From contig CALZZE010000001.1 of the NCBI GenBank assembly GCA_945830575.1, positions 1-64,000 of the forward strand: a DNA stretch of 64,000 bases, given 5' to 3'. The stretch's first letter is position 1. Every line of letters starts with the position of its first letter. The stretch comes from an uncultured Subdoligranulum sp. GTDB lineage: Bacteria > Bacillota > Clostridia > Oscillospirales > Ruminococcaceae. The position numbers were made by a program, and so were the translations under genes. Positions 61,099 through 64,000 of the stretch are shown piece by piece. The notes below the pieces were generated by a model that saw only the letters and a program-made list of their open reading frames with translations, was not told where the DNA came from and made no database searches.

Positions 61099-64000
61099 AT
61101 GGGAAAGAGTTATTTTAAGTCCATTGCCCGCACCTTCCGCAGCACCAAAAGCCGGTTTTTGTCGGTGTTTGGCATTGTGGCGCTGGGCGTGGGCTTTCTG
61201 GCGGGGCTTTCCGGCACGCCGGTGGATATGAAAAATTCGGTGGAGCGGTATCTGGACGACGGCAATTTTTATGACGTCCGGGTGCTGTCCACGCTGGGCC
61301 TGACCGACGCGGATGCGGAAGCCCTGTTCAAGGTGCCGGGCGTGCGGCAGGTGGAGCCTGCATGGTCCGCCGACCTGCTGGTGAAGGCGGGCGACACCGA
61401 CGCGGTGGTCAGCCGGGTACACAGCGTTTCCGGGGAGCAGAGCATCAACCGTCTAATTTTGCAGGACGGCCGGATGCCCCAAAGCCCCGGCGAGTGCGTG
61501 GTGGAGGCCGGTGCCAACGCCACCAACCCCACATGGCCCATCGGCACCACCATCAAAGCCACCGCCGACAACGAAGATCTGGACGAAAAGCTGGCGGTGA
61601 CGGAGTTCACCGTAGTGGGTATCGTGCGCAACAGCAACTATTTCAGCTTTGAGCGGGAGCCTGCCAGCGTGGGGGACGGCACCATCCGGCTGATTTTTTA
61701 CATCCCGCCGGAGGCGTTTGCCTACGAGGCGTACACGGAAATTTATCTGACCGCCGAGGGCGCGCTGGAGCTGGACAGTCTGGAGCAGGATTACCAGACC
61801 ACGGTGGACGCGTTGACAGCCGGCATCGAGGCCATCGCGGACGAGCGCTGTCAGGCCCGGTACAACAGCCTGAAGGAGGAGGGCCAGCAGGAAATTGACG
61901 ATGCATGGTCGGAATACAACGACGCTAAGGCGGAGGCCGAGCAGGAGCTGGCGGATGCCTGGGCGGAGCTGGAGGACGGCCGCCGCAAGCTGGCCGACGG
62001 AGAAAACGAAGTCAACAAGGGCGAGGCGGACTATTGGAAGGGTCTGCGGGAACTGAAGGACAACCTGCAAAAATTCAATGACGGCATCGCGGCGCTGGGC
62101 GACGCGGAAAACCAGCTGAACAGCGCCCGCAGCCAGCTGGAGGAAGGGCAGGCCCAGTATGATGCCGGCGCGGCGGAGCTGGAGGCCGCCCGCGGGCAGC
62201 TGGAACAGGGCCGCCAGCAGCTGGCACAGCTGGAACAGCTGGCCGAGGGGTACAGCCGCTACTGGGCGGAACTGGAAACCATGGCCGGGACCATCAACGA
62301 CAGGATGGGGCTGACCGAAGAAGATGCCGTGACAGCGGAGAAACTGAACGCCCTCTTGGCGGATATCTCGGCGCATCTGCCGGATCCGCTGCCGGAGGAT
62401 GACACGGAGCTTCTCACCGCTTTTTTGCAGGCCATGGGACTGCCCGGCCCGGGGGAGGCACCGACGCTGGAGCAGACCATCCAACTGCAGGCGCTTGCCG
62501 GAGCGGTGGCGGACTGGCTGGAGGAACAGAATGACCCTGCCTATGTGTTCATCATTGATCGGCTGCGAGAGTTTGCTGAGATAGAGGATCCGGAGCAGGC
62601 GCAGGCGAAGGCCGGGGCGGTTTCCGCGTTCATTTGGGAGCAGATCACGAAACATCCCGAGGTATTGGATGCTATCCTGCAGGCGATGGTCGGCATGAAC
62701 AGTGAGGAGCTGAGTCAGACACTGCGCATGCTGCTCACCGCATGGCGGCAGATGGACAAGGGCATTGAGCAGACGGCGCAGGCCATGGGCAAGCCCAGAA
62801 GCGAAGTGGAAGCGGGGCTGAAAGACGGTTCGCTGGTCGCCAATGCGGAGCGGGAACTGGCGGACGGCGAGGCCCGGTTTGCCGCGGGCGAGCAGCAGCT
62901 GGCGGACGCCAAAGCCCAGCTGGAGGACGGCTGGAAACAATACAATGACGGCTGGGCGCTGCTGGCGGAGAAGAAGGTCCATCTGGCAGACGCCCAGCGT
63001 CAGCTGGAGGAGGGCCGCCAAAAGCTGGCGGATGCCCGTGTGGAGCTGGACGATGCCCGCGTGACCCTTGCCGAGAACCTGCAAAAGCTGCGGGACGGCG
63101 AACTGGACTACGAGGACGCGCTGCGCGAGGTGAATGAGCAGCTGGCGGACGCCAGAGCTGAAATCGAGGACGGCGAGGCCAAACTGGCGGAGCTGGAGCC
63201 CCCCGAATGGTACATATGGGACCGCAGCCATAACGTGAGTTGGGCGTCCTTCAAGACCAACGTGGACAAACTGCAGGCCATCACCACCATTTTCCCGGTG
63301 TTTTTCTTCCTTGTGGCGGCGCTGGTGGTGTCCACCACCATGACCCGCATGATCGAGGAGGAACGCCTGCAAATCGGCACCCTCAAGGCGCTGGGCTACC
63401 GCAGCGGCGAGATCATGGTCAAATATCTGCTGTACGCGCTGGCCGCTGCGCTTCTGGGCACCGCGGTGGGTCTGACGGTGGGCTTTTACGCCTTCCCCAC
63501 GGTGATTTGGTCGGCCTACACCATCATGTACTATGTGCCGGTGCTGTATACGCCGTGGCAGTTGGACAAGGCGCTGTTTGCGGGCGGCACCCTCACCGGG
63601 CTGACGGTGGGCGTCACGGCGCTGGCCTGCCGGGCCTCGCTGGCGGAGGCCCCGGCGGCGCTCATGCTGCCCCGCGCCCCCCGCGCCGGACAGCGCATCC
63701 TGTTGGAACGCATCACCCCGCTGTGGCGGCGTCTGCCCTTCACATGGAAGGTCACCTGCCGCAACCTGTTCCGCTACAAAAAGCGGTTCTGGATGACCGT
63801 CATCGGCGTGTCGGGCTGTACGGCGCTGCTGGTCACCGGCTTTGGCATCTCGGATTCGCTGGACGCCATCTGCACCAACCAGTTCGGCAACATCTACCAT
63901 TATGACCTCACCACCGCCATCGCCCACCCGGAGGACACCGCCTCCGGCCCGGCGTATGACTACCTGTACGGGGCGGATTTTGACCGTTCCCTCGCCGCCT
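61099..64000 (+). CDS. FtsX-family ABC permease with long coiled coil (3' end outside window)
   Basis: An open frame of at least 967 codons running off the window, starting at ATG 61099. After a membrane segment (about 19-40) comes an extracellular domain with a long two-part coiled coil (about 254-390 and 580-700) built from repeats such as ELADAWAELEDGRRKLADGE and QLEEGQAQYDAGAAELEAAR. A first FtsX core follows (about 720-860: ITTIFPVFFFLVAALVVSTT, IEEERLQIGTLKALGY). A further extracellular part begins near 890. Architecture recalls large Firmicutes permeases fused to YhgE/Pip-like helices. The function is unknown, likely envelope or toxin-peptide related. Confidence 0.88.
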   Translation, partial: MGKSYFKSIARTFRSTKSRFLSVFGIVALGVGFLAGLSGTPVDMKNSVERYLDDGNFYDVRVLSTLGLTDADAEALFKVPGVRQVEPAWSADLLVKAGDTDAVVSRVHSVSGEQSINRLILQDGRMPQSPGECVVEAGANATNPTWPIGTTIKATADNEDLDEKLAVTEFTVVGIVRNSNYFSFEREPASVGDGTIRLIFYIPPEAFAYEAYTEIYLTAEGALELDSLEQDYQTTVDALTAGIEAIADERCQARYNSLKEEGQQEIDDAWSEYNDAKAEAEQELADAWAELEDGRRKLADGENEVNKGEADYWKGLRELKDNLQKFNDGIAALGDAENQLNSARSQLEEGQAQYDAGAAELEAARGQLEQGRQQLAQLEQLAEGYSRYWAELETMAGTINDRMGLTEEDAVTAEKLNALLADISAHLPDPLPEDDTELLTAFLQAMGLPGPGEAPTLEQTIQLQALAGAVADWLEEQNDPAYVFIIDRLREFAEIEDPEQAQAKAGAVSAFIWEQITKHPEVLDAILQAMVGMNSEELSQTLRMLLTAWRQMDKGIEQTAQAMGKPRSEVEAGLKDGSLVANAERELADGEARFAAGEQQLADAKAQLEDGWKQYNDGWALLAEKKVHLADAQRQLEEGRQKLADARVELDDARVTLAENLQKLRDGELDYEDALREVNEQLADARAEIEDGEAKLAELEPPEWYIWDRSHNVSWASFKTNVDKLQAITTIFPVFFFLVAALVVSTTMTRMIEEERLQIGTLKALGYRSGEIMVKYLLYALAAALLGTAVGLTVGFYAFPTVIWSAYTIMYYVPVLYTPWQLDKALFAGGTLTGLTVGVTALACRASLAEAPAALMLPRAPRAGQRILLERITPLWRRLPFTWKVTCRNLFRYKKRFWMTVIGVSGCTALLVTGFGISDSLDAICTNQFGNIYHYDLTTAIAHPEDTASGPAYDYLYGADFDRSLAA

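Noticed and set aside
61453-63927. An 824-codon minus-strand frame opposite the FtsX-like permease
   Set aside because: Its Leu/Gln/Gly-rich repeats mirror the coiled-coil codons of the plus-strand gene, which has membrane and FtsX motifs.

Overview
The window looks like a chromosomal segment of a high-GC gut-type Clostridium relative of the Oscillospiraceae/Ruminococcaceae (Faecalibacterium, Subdoligranulum or Gemmiger-like). The evidence is GC-rich coding sequence with Firmicutes-type regulation: consensus -35/-10 promoters with 17-nt spacers, strong AGGAGG ribosome binding sites, two T-box leaders, a TPP riboswitch and a preQ1-III riboswitch upstream of queT, a class associated with Ruminococcaceae. 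There is no rRNA, CRISPR, prophage or transposase. One tRNA-Thr is present. The genus is an inference from style, not from a marker comparison.

Layout, left to right. 0-8.5 kb: a two-component system with its own sugar-binding lipoprotein, followed by a galactose-type ABC transporter (mglB-mglA-mglC) and a small membrane protein. 8.5-13.2 kb: a minus-strand operon (Crp-like regulator, polyprenyl-linked glycosyltransferase, flavin reductase) divergent from an NMT1/SsuA-like ABC transporter. 13.2-20 kb: hemW, a Bax-inhibitor-1 protein, T-box-controlled pheST and a class B sortase. 20-26 kb: glmS behind an unexplained terminator-bearing leader RNA, then a membrane UDP-sugar dehydratase, an initiating sugar transferase and a CdaR/PucR-type regulator. 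26-31.5 kb: a cell-envelope division cluster ftsE-ftsX-M23 hydrolase-tiny membrane protein-CtpA, then rsmA and tRNA-Thr.

31.6-37 kb: M20D amidohydrolase, MATE exporter, ireB, nagB, AlkD-like protein and thiT behind a TPP riboswitch. 37-43.4 kb: a cytoplasmic ParB/BMP fusion with a phosphoesterase, gpsA, an FtsW/RodA protein and an unknown polytopic membrane protein. 43.4-46.6 kb: a tryptophan-type ABC transporter (trpXYZ) behind a T-box with a UGG specifier and a 15-residue Trp/Arg-rich leader ORF. 46.7-53 kb: coiled-coil protein, M20 peptidase, apbE with a DUF3783 protein, a MITE-like palindromic element and secA. 53-59 kb: mostly minus-strand genes (EamA, HAD, queT, MATE, degV, trmL, pyridoxal kinase). 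59-64 kb: a 58-residue protein, a 485-nt gap holding a promoter-driven candidate structured RNA, an XRE regulator, and an ABC ATPase with a coiled-coil FtsX-type permease that runs off the end.

The themes are nutrient uptake controlled by RNA sensors (Phe, Trp, thiamine, preQ1), amino-sugar flow (glmS to surface glycan initiation, nagB in reverse) and envelope remodelling. The strongest candidates for something undescribed are the T-box plus Trp leader ORF before trpXYZ, the leader RNA before glmS, and the pseudoknot-capable RNA before the XRE regulator.
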